64,000 nt of DNA from Sphingobacterium sp. N143 (lineage in GTDB: Bacteria; Bacteroidota; Bacteroidia; Sphingobacteriales; Sphingobacteriaceae): the NCBI RefSeq assembly GCF_030325625.1, contig NZ_JACAIS010000008.1, positions 215,022-279,021 of the forward strand, in the 5' to 3' direction. A program made the position numbers and the translations under genes. Within the stretch, counting starts at the first letter, position 1. The number at the start of each line of letters is the position of its first letter. The notes under the pieces are model-generated. The model made no database searches, had not been told where the DNA came from, and saw only the letters and a list, made by a program, of their open reading frames with translations. Shown here in pieces: positions 54,314 through 63,643 of this stretch.

Positions 54314-55798
54314 ATGAAGCGACTCATAAGTTCACCTTTGAAAATACTAGGTTTATTGACAATCCTACTCGGATTGTTGATTGTAGTTTTCACATATGGT
54401 TACCTCATTTTTTTAGTATTGATCTTTATTGGAGTCGGATTGATGTTATACCTCATTGATTATGGGATTAAAAGATTTTCGAAGGATAGGAAATCCTTTT
54501 GGGCATTGCAATCCATTTTTACAATCCTGTATATATCTGCTGTCTTTGTGACCTATATGAAATGGCAGGAACACAATTATATCATTTTTCCGAAAAACTT
54601 TAAAGGTCAGGCAGGGATTATTTTTGGAATAGCAGGTTATCCAGAACTGCCCAAAACAAAGTTTTGGAAAAAAACAATTGTTATGCCTGATGATGGAGTC
54701 CTGATCACTTCGACAAAAATGGAGGATATTCCAAATACTATTCGGTATGCTTATGCCGACAATCCTGAATTCGATAACACCCGTATCAATTGGGATCCCA
54801 ACTTTGGAATGGACTGTATTGTTTGTGATAGTAGAATAGAAACTTGGCTCTTTCAAACAGGCAGCGAAGGATCGAAGGTTAAGGATGTAATGACTTCTTT
54901 GTGCAATGAAATAGCATCAAGGAAAAGGACAAGTGCTTACAAAAGTGTAAATACTGTGATACAAACAGATAGCAGCGGCCCGTATCTATGGCTTCACTCG
55001 AATAGTTTGACTTCGCTTCCTAACGGTCTTGAAAAATTTAACCTTTATAAGGTGATATTGACAGATAATAAGTTCAAAGAAGTTCCAGAGCAAATTTTCC
55101 GGATTAAATCCCTTGAAGACTTGATTATGGCAGATAATCCGATCAATAAATTTCCATGCAAAATCACGCAATTAAAACACCTTAAAAGTATTTCATTTGC
55201 AAAGACAAGTATTAAACAGGTCGAATGCGATCTTTCTCAATTGGGAAGTTTGGAACATTTTGACTTGTCAGGGAATGAACTGACACTTTTCCCAGAACAA
55301 ATTAAGTCGATACCAAAGCTAACTTGGCTATCATTAAATGACAACCAGCTTTCGGATCTTTCATTTATCGACGGTAGACTAAGGAAGCTTGAAATACTCT
55401 ATTTATACACCAACAAGATCAAAAACATTTCAGCAGAAACAATATTTCTAGGAAATTTAAAAGAACTTTTACTATTTGACAACGAAATAGAACGCATCCC
55501 TGATAATATTTCTGATCTTAAAAATTTAGAAAAACTTGAAATTTGGAACAACCCCATAAAATATATTTCACCAAAAATATCCCAGTTGAAAAATTTGAAG
55601 TCAATACGAATAGATGACGATTACTTAACACAGACGGACAAGGACAACTTAAAAAAATGGCTACCAAATTGTGAAATTAACTATCAGACAAGAAATGAAA
55701 AATTGATTGAGCAAGAGGCATCTGGATATAATGGTGATATTGACCCCTCCGCTGGACATACTGCTCCCTCTAGGGAGTTAGTATCTCAGTCCAACTGA
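54314..55798 (+). CDS. Membrane-anchored leucine-rich-repeat protein, tail read from IS21 relic
   Basis: 494 residues. Three hydrophobic segments near the N-terminus (IILGLLTILLGLLIVVF-like at 10-30, 35-52 and 68-84) precede an extracytoplasmic or cytosolic domain of about 120 residues and then about eight leucine-rich repeats of 21-24 residues (residues 220-455, for example FDLSGNELTLFPEQIKSIPK). The frame crosses the end of an IS21 relic at 55723, so the last 25 residues (from SGYNGDIDPSAGH on) are of IS origin. The native C-terminus is lost. Confidence 0.75.
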   Translation: MKRLISSPLKILGLLTILLGLLIVVFTYGYLIFLVLIFIGVGLMLYLIDYGIKRFSKDRKSFWALQSIFTILYISAVFVTYMKWQEHNYIIFPKNFKGQAGIIFGIAGYPELPKTKFWKKTIVMPDDGVLITSTKMEDIPNTIRYAYADNPEFDNTRINWDPNFGMDCIVCDSRIETWLFQTGSEGSKVKDVMTSLCNEIASRKRTSAYKSVNTVIQTDSSGPYLWLHSNSLTSLPNGLEKFNLYKVILTDNKFKEVPEQIFRIKSLEDLIMADNPINKFPCKITQLKHLKSISFAKTSIKQVECDLSQLGSLEHFDLSGNELTLFPEQIKSIPKLTWLSLNDNQLSDLSFIDGRLRKLEILYLYTNKIKNISAETIFLGNLKELLLFDNEIERIPDNISDLKNLEKLEIWNNPIKYISPKISQLKNLKSIRIDDDYLTQTDKDNLKKWLPNCEINYQTRNEKLIEQEASGYNGDIDPSAGHTAPSRELVSQSN

Positions 55799-55878
55799 TG
55801 ACCTGACAATATTACTTCTTTTTTCTTAGACTTTCACCTTTTAGTTCAATCCGATATGAGCTATGTATCAGTCTATCA
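55723..55878 (-). mobile_element. Relic of the IS21 element (right end)
   Basis: From TGGATATAATGG the sequence follows the end of the intact IS21 at 6649 for 156 bp, including the TTGACCCCTCCGCTGGACAT motif and the last 20 or so codons of istB (SYRIELKGESLRKKK). Homology stops near 55878 at a junction with DNA related to the Fic gene. The rest of the element is gone. Confidence 0.88.
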
Positions 55879-55928
55879 CAGAGGTTTCAAAGTTTCTGTG
55901 CGATTTCTTCAGCGCTCATTTTTTTAAA

Positions 55929-56189
55929 TTAATTCTCTTCGTAGTAATAGGAATAGTCTATTCCCTTCATAAACATCTCTCGACTGTGAATATCATCAGT
56001 CAGCGCGTTCTTTATAAATATTTTCAATGGTTGACTATTCGCTACGCTTTTTATCATGGCTTGGTGATAATCGGCTTTCGATATTTTGCTCCAGTCTACA
56101 CATTTTTTTAATTCCTTTTTGAACATGAGATCTAGCCAAATACGCGTACTTCGCCCGTTGCCTTCCATAAATGGATGAGCAATGTTCAT
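55929..56189 (-). pseudogene. C-terminal fragment of a Fic-family protein
   Basis: 86 residues that begin MNIAHPFMEGNGRSTRIWLD, which holds the Fic AMP-transferase motif HPFxxGNGR. The N-terminal half (including any inhibitory helix) is missing: upstream of 56195 the duplicated segment B begins. The remaining part includes the end of the Fic fold (YHQAMIKSVANSQPL). It is a truncated gene; the start codon here is incidental. Confidence 0.8.
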
Positions 56190-56203
56190 TTCAATTTCTA
56201 TGG

Positions 56204-56357
56204 TGAGTATAACATAGACAAGATCCGATCTATCTTGGTCGCATTTTTAATTGAAGAACTGGAGTTCCTTACCGAAACGTTTGCTGTTGAAGCTAATGAA
56301 GAATTGAATTACAACAGAACATATGCGACAGAAGGTAATGAGATTTATCAGATTTAA
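56204..56357 (+). pseudogene. Second copy of the acidic ORF end
   Basis: 50 codons from the duplicated segment, reading IEELEFLTETFAVEANEELN to ATEGNEIYQI, with two residue differences from 52584-52735. An in-frame ATG at 56175 exists only because of fusion to Fic DNA. Confidence 0.5.
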
Positions 56358-56566
56358 ATAGCAACTTATTAATAGCAATTACAAATCATGACTTTCCTTC
56401 AAAATGACCCTGGCTCTTCTCTAATTTTAAAATCTCTACGAAATTAGATATATTGGATATAAATAAGGCTATACATACTTGACCAATATTTTATGGGCAA
56501 CATATTTGACGAGGAAAAGTTATACCCTTTTCAAGGGGTAATAAAAGAGCATTACAAAGATCATTA
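56204..56566 (+). repeat. Duplicated segment, copy B
   Basis: 363 bp corresponding to 52582-53023, with about 80 bp missing from the spacer. Confidence 0.85.
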
Positions 56567-56567
56567 A
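56493..56567 (+). pseudogene. 24-codon truncated copy of the DUF2711-like gene
   Basis: Encodes MGNIFDEEKLYPFQGVIKEH and four more residues before TAA. It matches the first 24 residues of the protein at 52950 except for four changes, then the homology ends. Confidence 0.8.
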
Positions 56568-56615
56568 ACTTACCAAAGTTCCATTATCCAAAAGGAGATT
56601 AAAACTTTAATAAAT

Positions 56616-56642
56616 CGTTGACGTTTTTGACCAATGTCAACG
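56616..56642. promoter_or_regulatory. Inverted repeat upstream of the Crp/Fnr gene
   Basis: CGTTGAC (56616-56622) and GTCAACG (56636-56642) are perfect complements separated by 13 bp, 48 bp before the start at 56690. The TTGAC...GTCAA core resembles Crp/Fnr boxes except for the wider spacing. Candidate autoregulatory site. Confidence 0.45.
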
Positions 56643-56689
56643 ACTATATCCTAATATAAAGTGCATCTTTGACCTATAAATAATAAGCG

Positions 56690-57259
56690 ATGAGAGAGCA
56701 ACTATTACAATTGTTACGTGAAAAAGCGTCGTTAACCGAACAGCAATTAACGGAGGCCCTAACTTATTTTAAACCCCAATCGATAAAGAAAAATGACCAT
56801 CTGCTCAACGAAGGTTCCATTGCAGACTATCTTTTCTTTGTCGGCAAGGGCTGTTTGCGCCTATATTTTCGCAATGACGAACTATCAACGGCAACCCGGT
56901 TCATGGCTTTTGAACATACATTCCTAACCTCTATCGTCAGTTTTATTTCAAGACAGCCAGCTACAGAATTTATCCAAGCCGTAGAAGATACGGAGGTGCT
57001 CAGCATCAGCAACACTGATTTTTCCTTTTTGAGAGAAAACATGCCTGGCTGGGACAATTTTTATATCTACATCCTCGAATATGGACTAACTGTTGTAAAT
57101 AATAAACTCAGCAGCTTATTAACCCAAACCGCTAAAGAACGCTATCGCGATCTACTGAAAAATAATCCTGAGCTCGTACAGCGTTTGTCTAATGCTAACC
57201 TTGCAGCTTATCTGGCGATATCACCTGAAACATTAAGTAGGCTCAAATCTACGATCTAA
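56690..57259 (+). CDS. Crp/Fnr-family transcriptional regulator
   Basis: 189 residues. The N-terminal cyclic-nucleotide-binding fold has HLLNEGSIADYLFFVGKGCL and LRLYFRNDE; the C-terminal part has LSNANLAAYLAISPETLSRL with the HTH. This type in Bacteroidota generally lacks the residues that bind cAMP. It is 10 bp upstream of the ilvD-type gene in the same direction, so the two are probably one operon. Confidence 0.9.
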   Translation: MREQLLQLLREKASLTEQQLTEALTYFKPQSIKKNDHLLNEGSIADYLFFVGKGCLRLYFRNDELSTATRFMAFEHTFLTSIVSFISRQPATEFIQAVEDTEVLSISNTDFSFLRENMPGWDNFYIYILEYGLTVVNNKLSSLLTQTAKERYRDLLKNNPELVQRLSNANLAAYLAISPETLSRLKSTI

Positions 57260-57269
57260 CTAATAAAAA

Positions 57270-58958
57270 ATGAGAAGCGACGAAGTAAAGAAGGGATACC
57301 AACGTACTCCCCATAGAGCCCTATTTCGGGCCACAGGCGTAAATGATAACGATTTTGATAAACCTTTTATTGGAGTGGCAAATTCCTTTATCGAAATTAT
57401 ACCCGGACATTTCTTTCTGAATAAGGTTGCTGAGATCATTAAAGAAGAAATCAAGGCAAACGGATGTATTCCTTTTGAATTCAATACGATCGGTATTGAC
57501 GATGGTATTGCTATGGGACACGATGGTATGCTGTACTCGCTCCCCAGCCGAGAATTGATTGCCAACTCAATTGAAAGTGTCATGAATGCACACAAATTGG
57601 ATGCTATGATAGCTATCCCTAACTGCGATAAGATTGTACCCGGGATGATTATGGGTGCGCTACGTGTAGATGTGCCTACAATCTTTGTCAGTGGAGGGCC
57701 GATGAGAAAAGGATATACTAAAGATGGTGCTGCCATTGACCTGTCGACTGCTTTTGAGGCTGTGGGCAAACACGAAGCAGGCATAATCAGTGACGAAGAG
57801 CTCAAAGATATCGAGTGTAATGCATGCCCCAGTGGTGGTAGTTGCTCGGGTATGTTTACAGCAAATTCCATGAACACGCTGATGGAAGCTATGGGTATAG
57901 CACTACCGGGTAATGGAACCATATTGGCATTGACGCCTGAGCGTGAAAATCTATATCGTAAATCAGCCAGAAGGATCTGTGAAATCGCCAAAGACGATCA
58001 GCTTTCCAAACAATTCAAACTTAAAAACATCATCAATGAAAAAGCCATCCAGAATGCTTTTGCAGTGGATATGGCCATGGGCGGTAGTACCAATACTGTC
58101 CTTCATATGCTTGCTATAGCTCATGAAGCAGGTATAGATTTTCAGCTTAAGGACATTAACTCAATATCAGATCAAGTATCGCACATCGCAAAAATATCGC
58201 CCAGTTTAAGCACCGTTCACATGGAAGATGTCCATCGCGCCGGAGGCGTTAACGCTGTAATGAACGAAATGACCAGGCGCAGCAACCATGTCCTCCTGGA
58301 TAATATGACGGTCGGTGGCGAAATGCTATTCGAAAAGATTGCCAATGCAGCGATCAAAGATTCAACAATCATACATACAATAAACAATCCATACAGTCCT
58401 GTTGGAGGATTGGCGATTCTATTTGGAAATCTTGCAGAGCAGGGAGCAGTGGTAAAATCCGCAGGAATCACGGGCGAAAAGAAATTTAGCGGGACTGCAG
58501 TTTGCTATGATAGCCAAGAAGATGCCATAGTAGGCATCCTTGCCGGTGAGATCAAAGCTGGCGATGTTGTGGTGATCCGTTATGAAGGCCCCAAAGGTGG
58601 CCCGGGGATGCAGGAAATGTTGACACCTACAAGCCTGATCATGGGAATGGGATTGGGCAGTTCTGTAGCGTTGGTAACAGATGGCCGATTCAGCGGAGCT
58701 ACCCGCGGAATAGCTATAGGACATGTCTCACCTGAGGCTGCTGAAGGCGGATTGATTGGTTTACTAAAAAACGGAGACCACATTGTTATTGATATTGACC
58801 AACATATGCTTTCAGCTGACATTAGCGAAGATGAGATACAATTGCGACAAAAAGGCTTTATTCCGATCAGAAAAAAACTAAATTCTAAATGGTTGAGTCA
58901 ATATCGGCAGCTTGTTGGCAATGCTAGCAGTGGTGCCATATTAAATTGTGATTTTTGA
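57270..58958 (+). CDS. ilvD: Dihydroxy-acid dehydratase (IlvD/Edd family)
   Basis: 562 residues, full length. The signature NTIGIDDGIAMGHDGMLYSL, the AIPNCDKIVPGMIMGALRVD segment and CPSGGSCSGMFTANSMN carry the Fe-S cluster Cys residues; FSGATRGIAIGHVSPEAA is the C-terminal family motif. IlvD converts 2,3-dihydroxy-3-methylvalerate or -isovalerate to the 2-keto acid in branched-chain amino-acid synthesis. The other ilv genes are not here, so a sugar-acid dehydratase role is an alternative. Confidence 0.9.
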   Translation: MRSDEVKKGYQRTPHRALFRATGVNDNDFDKPFIGVANSFIEIIPGHFFLNKVAEIIKEEIKANGCIPFEFNTIGIDDGIAMGHDGMLYSLPSRELIANSIESVMNAHKLDAMIAIPNCDKIVPGMIMGALRVDVPTIFVSGGPMRKGYTKDGAAIDLSTAFEAVGKHEAGIISDEELKDIECNACPSGGSCSGMFTANSMNTLMEAMGIALPGNGTILALTPERENLYRKSARRICEIAKDDQLSKQFKLKNIINEKAIQNAFAVDMAMGGSTNTVLHMLAIAHEAGIDFQLKDINSISDQVSHIAKISPSLSTVHMEDVHRAGGVNAVMNEMTRRSNHVLLDNMTVGGEMLFEKIANAAIKDSTIIHTINNPYSPVGGLAILFGNLAEQGAVVKSAGITGEKKFSGTAVCYDSQEDAIVGILAGEIKAGDVVVIRYEGPKGGPGMQEMLTPTSLIMGMGLGSSVALVTDGRFSGATRGIAIGHVSPEAAEGGLIGLLKNGDHIVIDIDQHMLSADISEDEIQLRQKGFIPIRKKLNSKWLSQYRQLVGNASSGAILNCDF

Positions 58959-59174
58959 AAATAAAACCGTTTCAGCCTAGCAAATTGACATCATAGGCTA
59001 ATTCTAATGTATTTAGGCAAATAAGGGAGGTAACAGAAAAAGAACAGTATTCACCATACTGTCTTTAAATGGAAACGAGCACGTTCTATACGTAAATCGA
59101 TATCTATGGGAGACAATATGGGATGGAAGCATGATAGATCTATAATCAAAAAATGAGCTATTAAAATAGAAACC

Positions 59175-59522
59175 TCATTTTGCTTTAATTTTACCTCTAT
59201 GCTTTAGACCAAATTTAATTAAAGCATTAGCAACTTCCTCCGTTTCTTTAGCATAGGCGGTAAGCGCATAAGAAACGGTCACAGGTTTGGTGTCATTAAC
59301 CGTTCTGCTGATCAGTAAATTATCTTCTAATTCCTGAAGTTCGTTGGATAGAACTTTTGGGGATATTCCCTGAGCCATTTCTTGCAGATCTTTAAACCTC
59401 ATGGTGCCGTGTTTCTGCAAATTGTGCAGGATACAAAATTTCCATTTACCACTGAGCAATTCAATGCCATCTTTTAATGCCAATATAGTTTCTTTATCAA
59501 TATCACGTTTTTTATTGCTCAT
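59175..59522 (-). CDS. HxlR-family transcriptional regulator
   Basis: 115 residues, one winged HTH: ELLSGKWKFCILHNLQKHGT, then MRFKDLQEMAQGISPKVLSN and LQELEDNLLISRTV are the HxlR hallmarks. It lacks the N-terminal Cys seen in redox-sensing members, though a Cys is present in KFCIL. Its upstream region has a 16-bp perfect palindrome (59563-59578), a likely operator. Confidence 0.92.
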   Translation of the reverse strand: MSNKKRDIDKETILALKDGIELLSGKWKFCILHNLQKHGTMRFKDLQEMAQGISPKVLSNELQELEDNLLISRTVNDTKPVTVSYALTAYAKETEEVANALIKFGLKHRGKIKAK

Positions 59523-59680
59523 AAGATAGTTACTTTCCTAAAGGTAATGAATAGTAAATATATATTGGATATCCAATAGTTTTGTTGAACAGAATCACAA
59601 AAGTAATAAGACGGAGGTGTCTCTAAGCCTCGATATTCGGGCATTTCCTGTTGAAATTCTTTCCAAAAACTATCTGTCAT
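59519..59680 (-). pseudogene. Short open frame, possible ASCH-domain remnant
   Basis: 53 codons starting MTDSFWKEFQQEMPEY and continuing GLETPPSYYFCDS. The FW..F...MP and PxxYFCD pattern resembles the beginning of ASCH-domain proteins. The second half is promoter DNA of the HxlR gene, and the stop overlaps that gene's start (ATGA). Probably a truncated gene; the call is weak. Confidence 0.35.
59563..59578. promoter_or_regulatory. 16-bp perfect palindrome, HxlR operator candidate
   Basis: TATTGGATATCCAATA is its own reverse complement and lies about 40 bp upstream of the hxlR-type start at 59522. The position fits autoregulation. Confidence 0.6.
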
Positions 59681-60062
59681 ATCTTAGCATCATTTTTACG
59701 TCTATTGAGCTAAATTTAGCCTTTTACTAGTTTTTTTCAATAATTGTAAAAGAATTTAGACTTAAGACTCTATCTGTTTGGTCAACGTAGACTATTTAGC
59801 CAAACTCTAAAGGCTTGAAGATTTTTAATAGGTGCCAAGCAATTATTAAAGAGATTTAGGTGTTTCTATGAAGTGGAGGGATTACTCAATCATCAAGTAT
59901 GATTGAAGGATTTAATTTCTTATGGAGGCATACACTTTTGTGTAGTATGCTGATTTTTTTTTATCATTAAAGAAATAAATACTAAATTCACTATTAAGTA
60001 CTTTGTTAAAAAAAATGTATTTATTTCACAAATAGCCATAACAATTAATTTAACCTCTAAAA
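59681..60062. other. Gene-free stretch
   Basis: 382 bp, AT-rich, with no reading frame or repeat that I can support. It contains the promoter region of the lipoprotein gene at 60063. Confidence 0.5.
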
Positions 60063-61376
60063 ATGATGTATAGATTTTTAAAATTGTTCACGTTGCTAAT
60101 TCTATTTTTTTCCTGTAAGCACACCGAAACGTATGAAGGAACATCTGATGACGAGGTTACCCTTGCATTTGATGAAGTGAAACAGAGTTCTATCAAAAGG
60201 GATATTAGTTATCTGCCTAGATGGCAAGATCGCATTGAATTTGAAGGCTCTTATTATATTCCCTTAAATACGGATAAGAGAATATACTCCTTTACACCAG
60301 ACAGCGTAAAATATTCTTTGGCAGGTAAAATTTGGCTAAAGGCGAATAAACAGGGAGATGTATGGAATTTCACCAAATTGACCGTGTTACCTAATGACAT
60401 CCAAAACAGTAAAGGTTCAGGTTTGTTTATCTATGAAGATTGGCAAACGGGAGCATTGAGTTATGAAGGATATATCGAAGATAAGCTTTTTAGCCCCCGC
60501 GCCTATAAGGTTAACCTTAGAATGACTGCATATGGTAAAAAAGCAATGAATAACCCTGATATTCCTTGTCAAACTGTACCGTACGAAGTTTGTTCTGGCG
60601 ACTATCCTTATACATCATGTACGACTAGTTATGAAACTATCGGCAACTGTAATGGCGGTAGTGGTGGTGGTGGAGACACAGGCCATTATGGCGGAGGCGG
60701 AACTGGTAGTGGTAATCATGGTGGCGGTGGAGGTAGTACTCCTCCTATTATTCCTACTGAAAAGCCAAGTGAAGAAGACAAAGAAATCATTGATTCTTTG
60801 CAGGGATATCCATGTGCACAGGAAGTTCTTAAAAAATTACCTAATTTAGAGAATAGGATATCCAATTGGCTGAATACAGTATTCAAAAATAGTATTGAAA
60901 ATAATATTACCTTTAGAGTAAGTACTAAATTGGATAGCAAAGTAGATGCCGTTTGGAACAACAACAACGCAATTGGATCAACACAAACTATTAGTTTAAA
61001 TGCCGATATGCTTTCAAAAGCTTCACAAGAATATATTGCAGCAACAATGTTTCATGAAGCATTGCACGGCTATTTATTCTTGGAGAAGAAAAGGCTTGAG
61101 GCAGAAGGTAAAGCATCACAATTTGGCATATTATATCCAGGATTTTCCGAAGTCAGTATTAACGGTCAACCAAGATTTGTAAAAAAACATCAGGACTTTG
61201 GAACCCAACTAAATGACTTGGCAGCAGCAATTAGAACTTTTGCCCCTACACTAAGTGAATATGACGCAATGGCTTTAGCTAAGGGAGGTGTAGTCAGTGA
61301 TATGAGCAGTGTTGAAAAAAGTGCGAACTACAATCATAGAGAAGGTAATGCTGGAACTAGATGTACCACCAAATAA
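60063..61376 (+). CDS. Lipoprotein with HExxH motif, putative metallopeptidase
   Basis: 437 residues. Lipobox in LLILFFSC (Cys near residue 20). Residues 20-190 form an unknown beta-rich domain; a Gly-rich linker with many GGG repeats (about 196-228) follows, then a C-terminal domain with FHEALHGYL (His331, Glu332, His335), which fits the HExxH zinc motif. The third ligand is not evident. A 38-bp piece of its coding sequence (60303-60340) is repeated between the genes downstream. It is the first gene of an array of exported proteins. Confidence 0.65.
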   Translation: MMYRFLKLFTLLILFFSCKHTETYEGTSDDEVTLAFDEVKQSSIKRDISYLPRWQDRIEFEGSYYIPLNTDKRIYSFTPDSVKYSLAGKIWLKANKQGDVWNFTKLTVLPNDIQNSKGSGLFIYEDWQTGALSYEGYIEDKLFSPRAYKVNLRMTAYGKKAMNNPDIPCQTVPYEVCSGDYPYTSCTTSYETIGNCNGGSGGGGDTGHYGGGGTGSGNHGGGGGSTPPIIPTEKPSEEDKEIIDSLQGYPCAQEVLKKLPNLENRISNWLNTVFKNSIENNITFRVSTKLDSKVDAVWNNNNAIGSTQTISLNADMLSKASQEYIAATMFHEALHGYLFLEKKRLEAEGKASQFGILYPGFSEVSINGQPRFVKKHQDFGTQLNDLAAAIRTFAPTLSEYDAMALAKGGVVSDMSSVEKSANYNHREGNAGTRCTTK

Positions 61377-61472
61377 CTTGATGGATGGACGATTATTCAT
61401 AAAAGCTAGACAGGACTATATGGGTTTAGATATAAGTTGAGTAAAAAAGTTAAAATCATAAGGCAATAAAAA

Positions 61473-62417
61473 ATGAGACAATTTATAAATCATAAAAGTA
61501 AATTTTGGCTTTTTTTGCCACTATTATTTGTTACGGTGAATTTATCTGCAAAAGTAAAGTATTTTATTATACCAGATAAACCAGCTGACTATGTGATCAA
61601 TGAATACAAGTTACCAACAGCAGAGTTATATGGTGTTAACGAACATGTAGAACTCTTCTGTTTAACTTTCCCAGTGCTGAAATCACAAAAGCAAAATGTA
61701 GAGAATCCACATACCGATTGCAACCTTGTACTGCTTTCTGTTCTTCCAGATTTAGAAACTAATAGTAACTGGATGGAGATTAATATTGATAGCCTGAAAA
61801 GCGACATCATTACTGATTCAAATCTTAAAAGGTTATTTAATTTGAACACATTTTCGGAGTTTGATCAGAAGTATGGTGCAAAGACAAAATATTTTGATGA
61901 ATATCAGGTCATCAAAAAAAGAGGAAATAAATATTTCACATCCAAACACTGTTTGATTCAGTTTTTTGCTATTCGCAATAGACCTTCAGTTTTTCAAAAT
62001 ATTTTTGGGACCATCAATATTGAGCAGGAGCCTATTAGCATTATCGAAATGGAGCAGCTATTTAAGAAAAGATACCCACAAAGTAAATTCCCTGTTTATA
62101 CCATTGGCGATACTCCATACGATTATAATTCTTTTGATTTTCTTCGGGATCGAAAAGAGTATTTATCTAAAGTGATTAAGTTAAAAAACAACGAGGTAGC
62201 TTACCAATTTTGGACATTTACAGATTGGCATGAACACCTCCATAATTATGAATTAGAAAGAGGTATCGATCGCTTTGTTTACCTGCCCGGAAAAGGAATT
62301 ATTGGTGGGTCTTTTGACTTCTATTTTTATTTCAATAGAAAGAAACTACCGATAAAATACACAGATTTCTTGAATAATATTAAGGAAGAAAGGGTTATGA
62401 TGGCTGACACTTATTAA
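61473..62417 (+). CDS. Exported protein of a tandem paralog pair
   Basis: 314 residues. Signal peptide (FWLFLPLLFVTVNLSA). The rest is aromatic and charged, with strongly conserved blocks shared with the next gene: YFDEYQVIKKRGNKYF, FLRDRKEYLSKV, YQFWTF.DW and RGIDRFVYLPGKGI. No family recognised. It lies 96 bp downstream of the lipoprotein gene. Confidence 0.7.
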   Translation: MRQFINHKSKFWLFLPLLFVTVNLSAKVKYFIIPDKPADYVINEYKLPTAELYGVNEHVELFCLTFPVLKSQKQNVENPHTDCNLVLLSVLPDLETNSNWMEINIDSLKSDIITDSNLKRLFNLNTFSEFDQKYGAKTKYFDEYQVIKKRGNKYFTSKHCLIQFFAIRNRPSVFQNIFGTINIEQEPISIIEMEQLFKKRYPQSKFPVYTIGDTPYDYNSFDFLRDRKEYLSKVIKLKNNEVAYQFWTFTDWHEHLHNYELERGIDRFVYLPGKGIIGGSFDFYFYFNRKKLPIKYTDFLNNIKEERVMMADTY

Positions 62418-62540
62418 AAAAGGTTATTATTACCTATTCTCCCCATACGTTGAAGGTCTGGCGCAAATGCTCCTGACCTTAATTATTAATCAAACCTTTT
62501 CGCCAACGCTTCAATTATAGCATCCTTTAGATCATCATCC
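62415..62540 (+). repeat. Downstream repeat of the exported-protein unit, copy 1
   Basis: After the stop codon, about 125 bp recur after the next paralog at 63641-63765. It contains an AAGGTC/GACCTT hairpin (62449-62478) and on the minus strand encodes DDLKDAIIEALAKRFD before a stop, the tail of some unknown protein. Confidence 0.75.
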
Positions 62541-62582
62541 AGTTGCCCATATGCAAACAGCCATCTTCCTCTACGACCCGGT

Positions 62583-62620
62583 AGCGTAAAATATTCTTTG
62601 GCAGGTAAAATTTGGCTAAA
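62583..62620 (+). repeat. 38-bp exact copy from inside the lipoprotein gene
   Basis: AGCGTAAAATATTC... to ...TTTGGCTAAA, identical over 38 bp to 60303-60340. In the lipoprotein gene it is coding; here it is intergenic. Confidence 0.85.
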
Positions 62621-62689
62621 AGACTGATACTTGGAATAGTATAATAAATATGACCCAAAATGAAATAGACGCAAACAAAAATCATAAAA

Positions 62690-63643
62690 ATGGAAAAGTT
62701 GGCACAAAATGTAATCCTTAAAATTGGTTTCTCCGTCTTGCTTATGTTAATTGGATTTTCGGGGATAGCGAATGAGAAGCTACGATACTTCTTGCTCGAT
62801 GAAACTTCAGAAGCATACGTTTTCACTAAATTTGATCTTTCAACAAAATCCCTATATGGAGTTGACAGAAAAATTACGTTGTACAATTTAATGTTGAACG
62901 GTTACAGAAGAGTTAATAACCAAGATTATCAGTATGTCAAATTCAAGGAACCTCCGCTTATTTTATTTTCTGTGTTACCTGATTTGGATGGAAATGAGGA
63001 TTGGAAGGAAATCAATTTGGATAGCATAAAAGACAAAATGATCGACCTGCGTTATCTACGACATTTATTTTCTGCGAATACCCAAGATCTTCCTGATCAG
63101 ATTCTTAGAAATGAAACAAAATATCTTAATGACTATCAGGTAATTGTCAAGAAGGGAAATAAATATTTAGTTTCTAAAAACTGCCTACTCCAGTTTTATG
63201 TTATAAGTAGTAGACCTGAACCATTTGCCAATGTATATTGTACAATTAACATTAAACAAACTCCGATAAGCATTCTTAATTTTGAAAAGATTTATAAAAG
63301 TGTTTATCCTAATGATATCTTTCCTTTGTATACAATGGGTGAAAGTGATAAATTAGTTACTTTTCAACGATCACGTGACCGTCGGGAATATCTTTCCAAA
63401 ATATTCAAAATAGGTGAGAGCACGGCATACCAGTTCTGGACATACTCAGACTGGCAAAAAGATTATCGATTCTATGAGGTAGACCGAGGCATTGACCGGT
63501 TTGTCTACCTACCAGGCAAAGGTATAGTCGGCGGATCTTTTGATTTCTATTTTTATTTCAATAGAAAGAAACTACCGATAAAATATGCTGACTTTATGAA
63601 TAATATTAAGGAAGAAAGGGTTATGATGGCTGAAAACTATTAA
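62690..63643 (+). CDS. Exported protein, paralog of 61473-62417
   Basis: 317 residues. Signal segment near the N-terminus (VILKIGFSVLLMLIGFSGIA). It is collinear with the upstream paralog: YLNDYQVIVKKGNKYLVSK, RSRDRREYLSKI, YQFWTYSDWQ and RGIDRFVYLPGKGI. The last 40 residues and the DNA beyond the stop are nearly identical between the two, whereas the N-terminal halves differ strongly. Confidence 0.7.
   Translation: MEKLAQNVILKIGFSVLLMLIGFSGIANEKLRYFLLDETSEAYVFTKFDLSTKSLYGVDRKITLYNLMLNGYRRVNNQDYQYVKFKEPPLILFSVLPDLDGNEDWKEINLDSIKDKMIDLRYLRHLFSANTQDLPDQILRNETKYLNDYQVIVKKGNKYLVSKNCLLQFYVISSRPEPFANVYCTINIKQTPISILNFEKIYKSVYPNDIFPLYTMGESDKLVTFQRSRDRREYLSKIFKIGESTAYQFWTYSDWQKDYRFYEVDRGIDRFVYLPGKGIVGGSFDFYFYFNRKKLPIKYADFMNNIKEERVMMAENY

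Noticed and set aside
62486..62707. Minus-strand open frame of 73 codons
   Set aside because: Composite of the repeated tail and the 38-bp copy; not a single coding unit.
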